From: Porticoccaceae bacterium
GTDB lineage: Bacteria > Pseudomonadota > Gammaproteobacteria > Pseudomonadales > Porticoccaceae
Direction: 5' to 3'
Length of the DNA: 64,000 nt
Assembly (NCBI GenBank): GCA_902562425.1
Contig: CACETF010000007.1
Location: forward strand, 51,646 to 115,645
Shown: piece after piece, positions 6,724 to 14,959 of the stretch
Layout of the letters: every line of letters begins with the position of its first letter
Position numbering within the stretch: the first letter of the stretch is position 1
The notes under the pieces: generated by a model
Seen by the model: the letters and a program-made list of their open reading frames with translations, nothing else
Databases searched by the model: none
Told to the model about the DNA's origin: nothing
Made by a program: the position numbers and the translations under genes

Positions 6724-9279
6724 ATGCGTAATCTTTTGATAGCCATGCTAACCATATTTATTTTTGCTACACCGGTTTTTTCTGATGATCGATTAGAAAT
6801 GGAAGAAATCCTAGTGATTGGATCGAAAGCTGCTTTGAGAAACGCTCTCGAGAAACAGCGTAACTCAGATCAGGTAATCGGAGTCGTCGACTCGGATGCT
6901 CTTGGCAACTTTGCCGATATCAACGTAGCCGAATCTGTGCGGCGATTGCCTGGTGTTATGGTTGAGAATGATCAAGGTGAGGGACGTTATGTTTCCTTGA
7001 GAGGTATGAACACGGATCTTAATGCCATGACAATAGGGGGCGTCAGCGTGATGTCGCCAGAGGATCGCCGAGGTGTCATATTGGATGGTGTTCCTTCAGA
7101 TATGTTGGACAGCATCACGGTTTACAAAACTCTGCAACCATTTCAGGATCTGGACAACATTGGCGGATCTATTGACCTTGAAACGATCAGTGCGTTTAAT
7201 TTTGATGGCATTCATGCGAAAGCCAAACTGGATACTTCCTATAACGAATTGACCAAGGATGGAAGTAATCCAACTCTGGGTTTAACGTTAACTAACCGCT
7301 TTGAATTTGGCGAGGATGAGTTGGGAGTTGCATTTGTGATAACAGATTCCACGCGCCGAATCATTGCACACAACAACGAAAATGGCGGATGGGGTTCTTC
7401 TTACCCAAATGACGATTTTGAGATGCGATATTATGATTTAGAGAGAGAGCGGGAAGGCATTGTTCTTAATCTTGATTATCGGACGGAAAATGGGAGTGAA
7501 TATTATCTACACACATTTTATAACGATTATACCGATACTGAGTTGCGGCAGAAGTTCGAAACCCGTGATGTATTGGAAAATGATCCAACTTCTGTTGAGG
7601 GTCAAGTCTTTTCGTGGGTTGACCAGGAAACTGAAATGGATAACGAGGGCAAGTGGAGGATTGAGGCCCGCACTATCGAATCGTATGTAGCCGGCATTGA
7701 GCTTGATTTTGCTTCTGCAACGCTTTCCATGCAAGCTTTCTATTCGGCAGCAGAACAAGATGATACCGATAGGACTGAGGCAAATTTCCGCACCGACACA
7801 GTAGATGGTACTACCACTACATATGACAACATCGATCCGAAAAAGCCCGCAGTGGGTCTCGACCCCTATTTTTATGATCCAGCAAACTATTTGTTAGACG
7901 CGGTAGAAAAAGAATATGCTCTTACTACCGATGAAGAAATTGGGTTTAAGCTGGACTTTGAGTTTGATTTAACTGAGTACACCACCGTTCGTGCAGGATT
8001 GAAATATAGAGACAGAGAGAAAGATAATGATTTCGTATTTTGTGCCTATGAAGCGGCAGATGATTATTCAACAACTCTCGCGGATTATGAAACAAGCTCG
8101 GCAAACCCTTATCTAAATACTGTCCATGCGCCAGCTCCTACGCCCAATACGGTGCGCGGTTTTGAGGAAATGATGTCTGGGACTTATGCGTTGCAGGATG
8201 GCCGAGTCTGCCCGGGACCCGGTTCAAATTTGGTCATAGATGACGGAGATATCGATTTTGAATCGACAGTAGGCACATGGAACACTGAGGAGGAGGTTTC
8301 TGCTGTTTACGCGATGGCAACAACTAATCTCGACAATCTTAAGGTGATCTATGGCCTTCGTTACGAACAGACAGATTCCAAGTTTACGGGCTCGACTTGG
8401 AACGATTCAAGTGGCTCACCAGAGCCAGCCCAGTTTGAGCAAGATTATGGATTTTTATCGCCACAATTAAACATAAACTATCTGCTAAATGATAACAGCA
8501 ATGTTAGGTTCGCCGTGACTCGGTCTCTCGTCAGGCCAAACTTCGGTGAATCTCGAATCGGCGCAGACGTAAGAATAAACGCAGACGATAATGAATATGA
8601 AATTCGTGACGCTGGAAACCCCGAGCTTGACCCATTCAAAGCATGGAATGTTGATGCTTCTTGGTCCTACTACTTCTCTGATCAAGACTATCTAAACATG
8701 GGAGTCTTTTATAAGCGAATTGAAGATACAATCGTTCAAGTTAGACGGGAGAACTTTGCTTTTCGCGGACGAGTTTGGGATGAGGCAAGGACTTTCATTA
8801 ACATTGACGAAAATACCTCTTTAAAAGGGCTCGAAGTGACTTATACCAAAACCTTTGAGAATGGTCTCTGGTTTGCACTCAATTACACGCATGTTGATGG
8901 AGACATGAATCTTCCTGCAGATGCAGAAAATGCAGATGGTGAAATGAGGAGTGTGCCCTATTTTAAGCAGGCAGATTCTACAGGAAATGCTGTACTGGGT
9001 TTTGATAATGGAACTTGGGATATAAGATTAGCCGCCAATTACAGGAGTAGTTATCTTGATGAGCTTGGAGAAGCTGATTTAGAGGATAGATATACTGATG
9101 ATTATGTTTCCGTTGATTTAACTGGCAAATATAAGATTAATGATAATTTGACTCTGAAAGTCGAAGCGCTCAATCTATCTGATTCTCCCGAGTTCTATTA
9201 TTTTGGTAATCAACGTCGATTGTCGCAATATGATGAGTATGGAACTACATTTAAATTTGGACTTCGTTATAGTTATTAA
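6724..9279 (+). CDS. TonB-dependent outer-membrane receptor, probably for phytate or related phosphates
   Basis: About 851 residues from the ATG at 6724, which has GGAG nine bases upstream and begins a clean signal peptide (MRNLLIAMLTIFIFATPVFS). A TonB box (EMEEILVIG) follows, then a plug domain (about residues 35-150; RRLPGV, VSLRGM, IDLET) and a 22-strand barrel ending in the aromatic residue of FGLRYSY, as needed for barrel assembly. It resembles the large receptors for carbohydrates and other non-iron substrates. The phytase gene just downstream on the same strand suggests inositol phosphates as the ligand, a pairing known in other marine bacteria. The specificity is an inference from context. 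Confidence 0.9.
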   Translation: MRNLLIAMLTIFIFATPVFSDDRLEMEEILVIGSKAALRNALEKQRNSDQVIGVVDSDALGNFADINVAESVRRLPGVMVENDQGEGRYVSLRGMNTDLNAMTIGGVSVMSPEDRRGVILDGVPSDMLDSITVYKTLQPFQDLDNIGGSIDLETISAFNFDGIHAKAKLDTSYNELTKDGSNPTLGLTLTNRFEFGEDELGVAFVITDSTRRIIAHNNENGGWGSSYPNDDFEMRYYDLEREREGIVLNLDYRTENGSEYYLHTFYNDYTDTELRQKFETRDVLENDPTSVEGQVFSWVDQETEMDNEGKWRIEARTIESYVAGIELDFASATLSMQAFYSAAEQDDTDRTEANFRTDTVDGTTTTYDNIDPKKPAVGLDPYFYDPANYLLDAVEKEYALTTDEEIGFKLDFEFDLTEYTTVRAGLKYRDREKDNDFVFCAYEAADDYSTTLADYETSSANPYLNTVHAPAPTPNTVRGFEEMMSGTYALQDGRVCPGPGSNLVIDDGDIDFESTVGTWNTEEEVSAVYAMATTNLDNLKVIYGLRYEQTDSKFTGSTWNDSSGSPEPAQFEQDYGFLSPQLNINYLLNDNSNVRFAVTRSLVRPNFGESRIGADVRINADDNEYEIRDAGNPELDPFKAWNVDASWSYYFSDQDYLNMGVFYKRIEDTIVQVRRENFAFRGRVWDEARTFINIDENTSLKGLEVTYTKTFENGLWFALNYTHVDGDMNLPADAENADGEMRSVPYFKQADSTGNAVLGFDNGTWDIRLAANYRSSYLDELGEADLEDRYTDDYVSVDLTGKYKINDNLTLKVEALNLSDSPEFYYFGNQRRLSQYDEYGTTFKFGLRYSY

Positions 9280-9300
9280 ATAGTTGCGCAAGTCTGGTTG

Positions 9301-9468
9301 ATGACGTTTCCGAAAATAATTACAAGATTTGTTGATGCCTATATGCGAATAGATTTAGCATCAAAATATAAAGTGACTGACTCAATGGAAGTTAAATTTG
9401 AGGCAGTGAATATGGGTGGCGAGGAAGAGTATTACTACTGGGGCGAGGAGTTGCAGCTGTCTCAATAA
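9301..9468 (+). pseudogene. C-terminal remnant of a second TonB-dependent receptor
   Basis: A 55-codon frame starting 21 bp after the receptor stop encodes RIDLASKYKVTDSMEV..EAVNMGGEEEYYYWG...LQLSQ. It lines up with the C-terminal strands of the intact receptor just upstream (SVDLTGKYKINDNLTL..EALNLSDSPEFYYFG...RLSQ). The sequences are similar but clearly diverged, so this is the end of a paralogue rather than a recent duplication. The rest of the paralogue is missing and the final strand is cut by a stop. It points to an earlier tandem receptor pair that lost most of one member. Confidence 0.75.
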
Positions 9469-9649
9469 GACCTCTTCAGAAGAAATTACTCAGTAAGGTT
9501 TACCTGCACGTTCTAGCTTGCCCCAGGGACTTTCTCCCCCTCTGAGGCGCTGGTCGCTGTAACCATAGTGTTGGTTGCAGCGGTCTTTTATTTATCGATC
9601 AAAGAGGTTCAGACTAAATTAGTTTGCGTTATTACTAGGACACATTTAT

Positions 9650-10735
9650 ATGACATCACAAATTTGCAATACAATTGTACTGGTCAGCCTTGTTTCGTTT
9701 ATCGGTGCCTGCAGTCAGTATCCAGCTGTGACAGCCAAATTCGAAACGCCACAGGTAACAACCCATGATGACGCGGCAGATGACCCGGCCATTTGGGTCG
9801 ATGTTGCCCAGCCTGAAAACTCATTGGTTTTTGGAACCGATAAAAAAAGTGGTGTTCATGTCTACAATTTGCAAGGTCAGGAAATCGGTTACACAGGACT
9901 TGGCGATATCAACAATATTGACCTGCGTAGCCAGGACGGTGTAACTAAAATAGTGGCTTCAAATCGAACCAGCGAGACTATAGATCTTTGGCTAGTTTCT
10001 GATTTACGTCTGCAAGAGGGCTCAAAAAAAAATAAATTTGCTCTGGATACCCAAAGGTCAGTGAGGGCTAACTCGGTAATCAATATCTATGGTATCTGTG
10101 CAGGTAACGATTCAGAGCTCGGCTTTATCGCATTTGTCACGGAAGATGAGGGTCCTAGGGTTGAGATTTGGCAGTATTCGGATGCAGGGTTATCCTTGCT
10201 GACAACATTTAATAATGGTGGAGAGTCTGAGGGCTGTGTATACGATGATGAGAATCGCAGACTGTTTATTTCTGAGGAGGAGAACAATGGAGTACTTAAA
10301 GCCTACAGTATTGACCAGGCTTTGGATTTTTCAAGTTTTACCACAGTAGATTCCAGAAAAGGTCATATCGTCGGTGATCCTGAAGGGGTTGCGATTTATA
10401 AGACCAATGATACGGATGGGTTTATTGTGCTGTCTTCTCAGGGCGACTCAAAGTTTAATCTGTACAACCGTAAGCCCCCCTATGAGTATGTGGGAAGCTT
10501 CAGTGTAAAAGCAGGTCTTGGCGCAACACGACTACCTATCGATGAAATCACCACTACCGATGGTATTGAGATTATCAATCTAGACTTCAATAGCCATTTT
10601 CCAGAGGGTTTAATGGTTATACAGGATGATGTAAACACAGTAGACAAAAAGTCTAAACTCAAGCGGCAAAACTTCAAATTTGTCTCATTCAAAGACATCA
10701 TAAATATCTTATCACTGAAAACAGCCGCGGATTGA
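9650..10735 (+). CDS. Beta-propeller phytase (3-phytase), lipoprotein
   Basis: A 361-residue protein with a lipoprotein signal (lipobox FIGAC, Cys21) followed by a six-bladed beta-propeller phytase domain. Family signatures are clear: DDPAIWVD near residue 45, GTDKKSGVHVYNLQG, the calcium-site NNIDLR, EGCVYDDENRRLFISEE, DPEGVAIY with SSQGDSKFNLYNR, and TDGIEI near residue 302. These enzymes release phosphate from calcium-phytate. It is probably anchored in the outer membrane or periplasm. Its position after the TonB receptor suggests joint capture, import and hydrolysis of phytate under phosphate shortage; no Pho box was recognised. Confidence 0.93.
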   Translation: MTSQICNTIVLVSLVSFIGACSQYPAVTAKFETPQVTTHDDAADDPAIWVDVAQPENSLVFGTDKKSGVHVYNLQGQEIGYTGLGDINNIDLRSQDGVTKIVASNRTSETIDLWLVSDLRLQEGSKKNKFALDTQRSVRANSVINIYGICAGNDSELGFIAFVTEDEGPRVEIWQYSDAGLSLLTTFNNGGESEGCVYDDENRRLFISEEENNGVLKAYSIDQALDFSSFTTVDSRKGHIVGDPEGVAIYKTNDTDGFIVLSSQGDSKFNLYNRKPPYEYVGSFSVKAGLGATRLPIDEITTTDGIEIINLDFNSHFPEGLMVIQDDVNTVDKKSKLKRQNFKFVSFKDIINILSLKTAAD

Positions 10736-11256
10736 ACAAGTGTTCAAACGATATTGCGGGGGAAAGTGCGCTCCAAGCACCCTTCGTGGTTCATTGTTTC
10801 CCTTACCTAAAACCCCAAGTATGCACATCAATCGAGAACAAACTCGCACTAGCTGTCATGCAGAGCGTTTTACTTTCTCAAGGTTTTCCGAGACCCGCGC
10901 CGCCCGATTGAAAATATTTCAGAATGCCTTTACCTATCCTAGTACCCTCCATGGTTATCTGCCTACCCATCAGATTCAATTTTGCTACATTTTGCAATGA
11001 ATATGGGCTGACGCTTGCTCGAAAATGATTGACAAATTTGGTACTTTTAGGAATAGGTTCAATTCCCGATTTTTGCACCAGATAAAAACTTGAGACACTC
11101 TTCCATTGGATAATTAACCCTTTTTTGGCATAATTTTGCTATTCTTAGCCAATTATAGTCCGGCCAAAGCTATCGCTGTGTTAGCCGGTTTGTTGGTACT
11201 ATAGGCAAAATTTTTCCTGAAAATGAAAAATACCATCAAATCTCGGGGGTGGGTAT
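10736..11256. other. Gene-free stretch between phytase and integrase stub
   Basis: About 520 bp with only short frames lacking start signals or family features. The last ~150 bp are AT-rich and should contain the promoter of the integrase stub, but no convincing -35/-10 pair was chosen. No tRNA fragment that could be the attachment site of the P4-type integrase was recognised. Confidence 0.5.
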
Positions 11257-11574
11257 ATGGATAGGCTGACGACGAATGCCGTAAAACAGGCCAAGCAGGG
11301 AGGTAAGTCTTATAAGATTACCGATGGGAGAGGCTTATACCTGTTGGTGAAGCCTGAGGGAAAGTACTGGCGCTATAACTTCCGGTTCCTTGGGAAGCAG
11401 AAAACGCTTGCCCTTGGCGTATTCCCTGATGTCAGTCTCACCGATGCGCGGCAAGCCCATCGGCGCGCGCGCTCACAGCTGAGCGAAGGGATAGATCCGG
11501 TTCAATCAAGGCGGGAAAAGAAACTAAAGCTTATGCTGGCAGCGGAGGACACCTTTTCGCGTAAAATTTTTTGA
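11257..11574 (+). pseudogene. P4-type integrase, N-terminal stub (DUF4102 domain)
   Basis: The 105-residue frame starts LTTNAVKQAKQGGKSYKITDGRGLYL and contains KYWRYNFRFLGKQKTLALG and LTDARQAHRRARSQLSEGIDP. This is the standard DUF4102 arm-binding N-terminus of P4-like tyrosine integrases, which are normally ~400 residues. The match to the family ends around residue 97, and a few unrelated residues lead to a stop at 11574. No catalytic domain follows. The break coincides with the start of the right-hand reverse-strand block of the element, so the gene was cut by a rearrangement or insertion there. Confidence 0.88.
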
Positions 11575-11607
11575 GTTTTGAAAAGTGTTTTGGGTGCGGG
11601 TATGCTC

Positions 11608-11832
11608 CTATAATCTATCACACCTACTTTTTGAAAGGTAGGAATGCTCTGCACAAAATTCAACATTGCCCCCGACAGCCAGACAGTCATCAGCGGCTTT
11701 ATTTGCTTCTCTAATACATTCTTTTTTATCTTCTTTATTTTGGTAATCAAAATACAAATAGTTCAAGCTCGCTATTCCTCCTATCAATATAACGACGATC
11801 AAACAAAGCATTGCGAATAATAACCTCGTCAT
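11608..11832 (-). CDS. Small membrane protein with Cys-rich tail
   Basis: A 74-residue protein whose ATG at 11832 overlaps the nuclease stop as ATGA, so it is translationally coupled to the nuclease gene. Residues ~4-24 form one membrane segment (LLFAMLCLIVVILIGGIASLN). The exposed C-terminal part has cysteines spaced through KKECIREANKAADDCLAVGG...FCAEHSYLSKSRC, possibly disulfide-bonded if periplasmic. No family recognised. A short membrane protein next to a nuclease and a HEPN gene could be an effector or anchor, but that is only a guess. Confidence 0.65.
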   Translation of the reverse strand: MTRLLFAMLCLIVVILIGGIASLNYLYFDYQNKEDKKECIREANKAADDCLAVGGNVEFCAEHSYLSKSRCDRL

Positions 11833-12641
11833 AAAGCGCGATTCTCTGCCGCGTGATATTCCTTGTGTTCCACCATTCGCAACCATCGCCCAACATCACA
11901 ATCTTCCGCGTGCGGTGGGCAGACTTTTGTGTTCACAACGAAATCTTTTATTTCCATCAGAGCGGGTTCAACCCAACTTGTGTCCGTCTCATATTCGAGC
12001 CAAGTGGTCTGAAACTTCATCGTGGCAAAGTCCGGATCATCATCAATCATTCGATCATACCCAACGTGAAGCCCATCGACATATAAAAAATAACCCGTCT
12101 TCGAAGCCGGATATCCCATTTGCTCCAGTATCCAAACATACATATCCATTTGGCGTTTGTAACCTTCCTTCCATTTGCCATCGAGCGTGACTCGCTCTGG
12201 ATTTGCTTTTAAGTTCGCAGTTGATTTGTAATCAATGATATGAAGTTCGCCAGTTTCCGTGTTCTCATAAATATCATCAACACCGCCTCCAAATTTAATT
12301 CGTGACGGTTCGTGGTTTACGTGGAATCTTCCGGTCGAGCCAAAGTGAATCGAGTCTGTCCAATGTTCTGGGAAGTCGTAAGGGCTTAAATAATCCAGTC
12401 CGTGATGAATTAAAAATGGATGAGATTCTTTTTTACCTCTGTATCTGTCGAAGTCTTTTTTAAGAAGAATGTCTGTGTTTGTGTTTAAGTTGAAGCTCGG
12501 AAAATCAATGGCTTTGATCCCCGCGACTTTTTCAAGCCAGAAGCAAGCCTTGCATCTCCTAAATAGTTCGATTTTGCTTCGAGATAGTTCCCAGTAAATA
12601 TGCTTTTTGCTTTGTTTATATGCGCCTTGATGTCGAGCCAT
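11829..12641 (-). CDS. Cas4-like PD-(D/E)XK nuclease
   Basis: A 270-residue protein with the core of the RecB/Cas4 nuclease superfamily. D122/D123 lie in GGVDDIYEN, D137 and K139 in HIIDYKST, and the QxxxY motif is Q164/Y168 (RQMDMYVW). Two cysteines near the N-terminus (C30 and C33, RRCKAC) and two near the C-terminus (C241 and C248, CPPHAEDC) flank the nuclease core. This is the layout of the iron-sulfur cluster in Cas4/AddB-type enzymes, although those usually have one N-terminal and three C-terminal cysteines. A GAGGT ribosome binding site precedes the ATG. No CRISPR array or other cas gene is present, so it probably serves the element itself or defence. Confidence 0.8.
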   Translation of the reverse strand: MARHQGAYKQSKKHIYWELSRSKIELFRRCKACFWLEKVAGIKAIDFPSFNLNTNTDILLKKDFDRYRGKKESHPFLIHHGLDYLSPYDFPEHWTDSIHFGSTGRFHVNHEPSRIKFGGGVDDIYENTETGELHIIDYKSTANLKANPERVTLDGKWKEGYKRQMDMYVWILEQMGYPASKTGYFLYVDGLHVGYDRMIDDDPDFATMKFQTTWLEYETDTSWVEPALMEIKDFVVNTKVCPPHAEDCDVGRWLRMVEHKEYHAAENRAL

Positions 12642-12661
12642 TTTTTACCTCGCCTGGGTTT

Positions 12662-13318
12662 TTACCGGACAACCGGAAATTCAATTTCTCCCCAATCTGT
12701 TTTGGGATTTTCGATCATTGCTTGAATCATCATCGGAAGCACTTGGAACAGAAATAATTTGCCTTGTTCCACAGCCTCTGCATTGAGTTGGCTGTCATAA
12801 GTTCTGCTTCCGTGTGCGATAACATTTCTCAATAGATTGAGTGAGTAAAAGTAAGAGCTTAATATTTTTTCCGTGTCTCGTCTGCGAATAAACGATTCGA
12901 GTCTGCTGCTTGTTTTTTCGATTTGAGCTTGCCCCGCATCCAATCCCGAGCGATATGTATCCGGAGCGAGATATACATTTGGCGCAACTGCTTTTAAAAA
13001 CCCAAGTCCTTGTTGAGAAAAAATAATCGACTGAATCTTTTTTAATTCTCTTGTGCCGCGCAAATTAATGATGAATTGACTCCAGTTATCGCTCGCCATT
13101 TTTTGAGATTGATTAAAACCAAAGTCATTGACCAAATAACAAGAGTGGACTCCGATCATTAAACTCATCAGAGCGATGTCATTATCTTCAGAGTATTTTT
13201 CTGCGCTTTCGAGCCAACTGATTGCTCGGTGAACACGCACCCGCAGAGATTCGCCCCAATCGCTTCGCTTGCTTTTAAATGACGTTCGCAGATTCTCTGC
13301 GCTGACGAGACTCGTCAT
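12662..13318 (-). CDS. HEPN-domain protein, putative RNase
   Basis: A 218-residue protein of the HEPN type. The N-terminal half (AISWLESAEKYSEDNDIAL...) and the C-terminal helix LLRNVIAHG with the RX4H motif (R164 to H169), followed by DWGEIEFPVVR, match a widespread family of HEPN proteins. In active HEPN proteins the Arg and His form the RNase site across a dimer. Related domains occur in abortive-infection and toxin systems. The gene overlaps the integrase 3' end by 44 bp and is 20 bp upstream of the nuclease gene, so the three are likely one transcript. No separate antitoxin was identified. Confidence 0.75.
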   Translation of the reverse strand: MTSLVSAENLRTSFKSKRSDWGESLRVRVHRAISWLESAEKYSEDNDIALMSLMIGVHSCYLVNDFGFNQSQKMASDNWSQFIINLRGTRELKKIQSIIFSQQGLGFLKAVAPNVYLAPDTYRSGLDAGQAQIEKTSSRLESFIRRRDTEKILSSYFYSLNLLRNVIAHGSRTYDSQLNAEAVEQGKLFLFQVLPMMIQAMIENPKTDWGEIEFPVVR

Positions 13319-14684
13319 AATTCGGTATGCCCTTTGTAAGAGATTCCGTTTCTTGTTCTATGTCCCAATCGCGATAGATACGCCTGACCATTGCAGCGCT
13401 TGTGTTGCAAGCGGATGCGATCTGGTCGATATTCATTTTGCCATAACGCAACCGCATTGTGATATAGAAGCCTCGAATAGAGTAGGGCGATAATCTTTCG
13501 GATTGTGGGGCGTGTTTTGGATTTGGAATTCCAATCTGCGTTAAAAGATTTTCCCATTGTCTGCGAAAACTTTTTATTACCTCGCCTTGCGCTGCTCCTC
13601 GCGCTCCGTTTTTCGTGTGACAAAAAATGAATTCTGGATCAGAAATTCCTCGCTCCTTATATAGTAGTTTGAGTCTTTTCAAATCTGGAATAACTGGCTT
13701 TTGAATAATATATTTTGCGGGATCATCTCCAAAATCTTGTGTTTTCTCGGTTCTGTTTATGAACCATAGTTCAGAATCTGTTCCTTCGTTAATAATTTCA
13801 ATATCTGACCAACGAAGCAGAGTTCTGTCAGTCCAACCAGAAGACGGACGCACTCCGCTCCAAGATAAAAATTTTATCCAAATGTAGAATTGTTCTGATA
13901 AGTCTCGATGATATTCGTGGTTGATTTCTTTTTCAGAATCGAGCCGAGCTTGTTTCACAATTTTGAAGTATGTTGGCTCGTCTAAAACTTTTCGTGATCT
14001 TTTTTCCAAATTTGCATCTGGTCGGTCGATATTTGGAACCCAATCCACAAAACCTTTTCGCATTGAATATTCCCAGATCAAGCGAATCACCGTGATTCCT
14101 TTGTTGATGCGGCTCGGTGAAACTTGAATCTCTCGTCCATATTCACTCAAGAAGCGAGTCTGGTTGATCCAGTTCGCATATCCAACCAATTCTCTTTGCT
14201 GAATTGTTCGAATATTTCTCGTCCATAGAGAATTATCTTCGAAGTATGGTTGCACATAAGTTTTTGTGAGTTGATCAATTTCTAAAAATCGAGTCAGTGT
14301 GATTGGCTTTGTTCCTTTGCCGACTAACTTAAATCGCGGCTCCAAACCTTTTTGAATATTCGCCTCATTTGAACCCGCGAGTCCTTCTGCTTCTGCTAAA
14401 AAATCGCCAACAACTCTCTCCACAGTGAGATCCTGTTTTGGATGCAAATTGAGCATTACTCGGTCTATAAAACTTTTATAGACCTTGCGAGCTTTTCGCC
14501 TTGCTTCAATGAGATTGTCTTTGTTGTCGCGGTATTCGAGTTTGAGAGAGTGCCAATCGTATTTTCGTTGTTGCTTCCAGTAGATTCGCGCTTGCCACCA
14601 GTATTTACCGGAGCGAGTTTGTCGAATGCCAATGGACAGTCCATCTTCAACGCAATCTTCTTTGTGGATAAATTTGCTTGGCAT
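13275..14684 (-). CDS. Tyrosine recombinase/integrase of the tRNA-Val element
   Basis: A 469-residue integrase next to the tRNA-Val it targets. The first Arg of the active site is in SWSGVRPSSG (about residue 280). The second box reads PYSIRGFYITMRLRYG, so the usual HxLRH is changed to YSIRG, and the nucleophile is most likely the Tyr in VRRIYRDWD. The changed histidines are seen in a subgroup of integrases, but reduced activity is possible. The N-terminal half holds the arm-binding and core-binding domains. Two identical arm-like repeats lie just upstream. It reads away from the tRNA and overlaps the HEPN gene. Confidence 0.88.
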   Translation of the reverse strand: MPSKFIHKEDCVEDGLSIGIRQTRSGKYWWQARIYWKQQRKYDWHSLKLEYRDNKDNLIEARRKARKVYKSFIDRVMLNLHPKQDLTVERVVGDFLAEAEGLAGSNEANIQKGLEPRFKLVGKGTKPITLTRFLEIDQLTKTYVQPYFEDNSLWTRNIRTIQQRELVGYANWINQTRFLSEYGREIQVSPSRINKGITVIRLIWEYSMRKGFVDWVPNIDRPDANLEKRSRKVLDEPTYFKIVKQARLDSEKEINHEYHRDLSEQFYIWIKFLSWSGVRPSSGWTDRTLLRWSDIEIINEGTDSELWFINRTEKTQDFGDDPAKYIIQKPVIPDLKRLKLLYKERGISDPEFIFCHTKNGARGAAQGEVIKSFRRQWENLLTQIGIPNPKHAPQSERLSPYSIRGFYITMRLRYGKMNIDQIASACNTSAAMVRRIYRDWDIEQETESLTKGIPNYDESRQRRESANVI

Positions 14685-14705
14685 ATGCGCCTCGAAATCT
14701 ATTTG

Positions 14706-14723
14706 TGCCCCAAACGTGCCCCA
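14706..14723. repeat. Putative integrase arm-type site, copy 1
   Basis: TGCCCCAAACGTGCCCCA, identical to the copy at 14781-14798 and similar to the one at 3668-3686. It lies 22 bp upstream of the integrase start. Two GTGCCCC half-sites spaced by one helical turn fit a binding site for the integrase, which could also let it repress its own promoter. Inference from position and repetition. Confidence 0.6.
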
Positions 14724-14780
14724 AACCGTGAGTCTGGTCTGATAGGTAATTATTTAAACATCAAATAGTTAAGAGAGCAA

Positions 14781-14798
14781 TGCCCCAAACGTGCCCCA
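14781..14798. repeat. Putative integrase arm-type site, copy 2
   Basis: A second exact copy of TGCCCCAAACGTGCCCCA, 57 bp beyond copy 1 and ~85 bp inside the right attachment repeat. The arrangement, two copies at the integrase end and one at the far end, is usual for asymmetric arm sites of tyrosine recombinase elements. Confidence 0.6.
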
Positions 14799-14882
14799 GT
14801 GATAAGATATAGTGTAATTTTGATTCAATCTCTCTGCTCGCGTAAGAAACTGTATATTTTACGGCATTTTACGTGAGAGAGA

Positions 14883-14928
14883 TTGGTGGGTGGTACTGGG
14901 ATCGAACCAGTGACCCTCGCCTTGTAAG
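14883..14928. repeat. Attachment-site repeat, right copy (within tRNA-Val)
   Basis: This is the 46-bp sequence shared with 3564-3609, running from the CCA end to the anticodon loop of the intact tRNA-Val. By the usual mechanism the element supplies this 3' part on insertion and displaces the host's original 3' part to the left end. The two-base difference in the T-stem therefore probably separates the element's version from the original host version. Confidence 0.88.
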
Positions 14929-14959
14929 GGCGATGCTCTACCATCTGAGCTAACCACCC
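14884..14959 (-). tRNA. tRNA-Val (TAC)
   Basis: The reverse strand gives a 76-base cloverleaf starting GGGTGGTTAGCTCAG, with anticodon TAC in a CTTACAA loop, T-arm ACTGG-TTCGATC-CCAGT and an encoded CCA. It matches tRNA-Val of gammaproteobacteria well. Its 3' half is the right attachment site of the 11.3 kb element; its 5' half belongs to the host chromosome. Confidence 0.95.

Noticed and set aside
11829..12641. A CRISPR-Cas locus around the Cas4-like gene
   Set aside because: No direct-repeat/spacer array and no other cas gene anywhere in the window.
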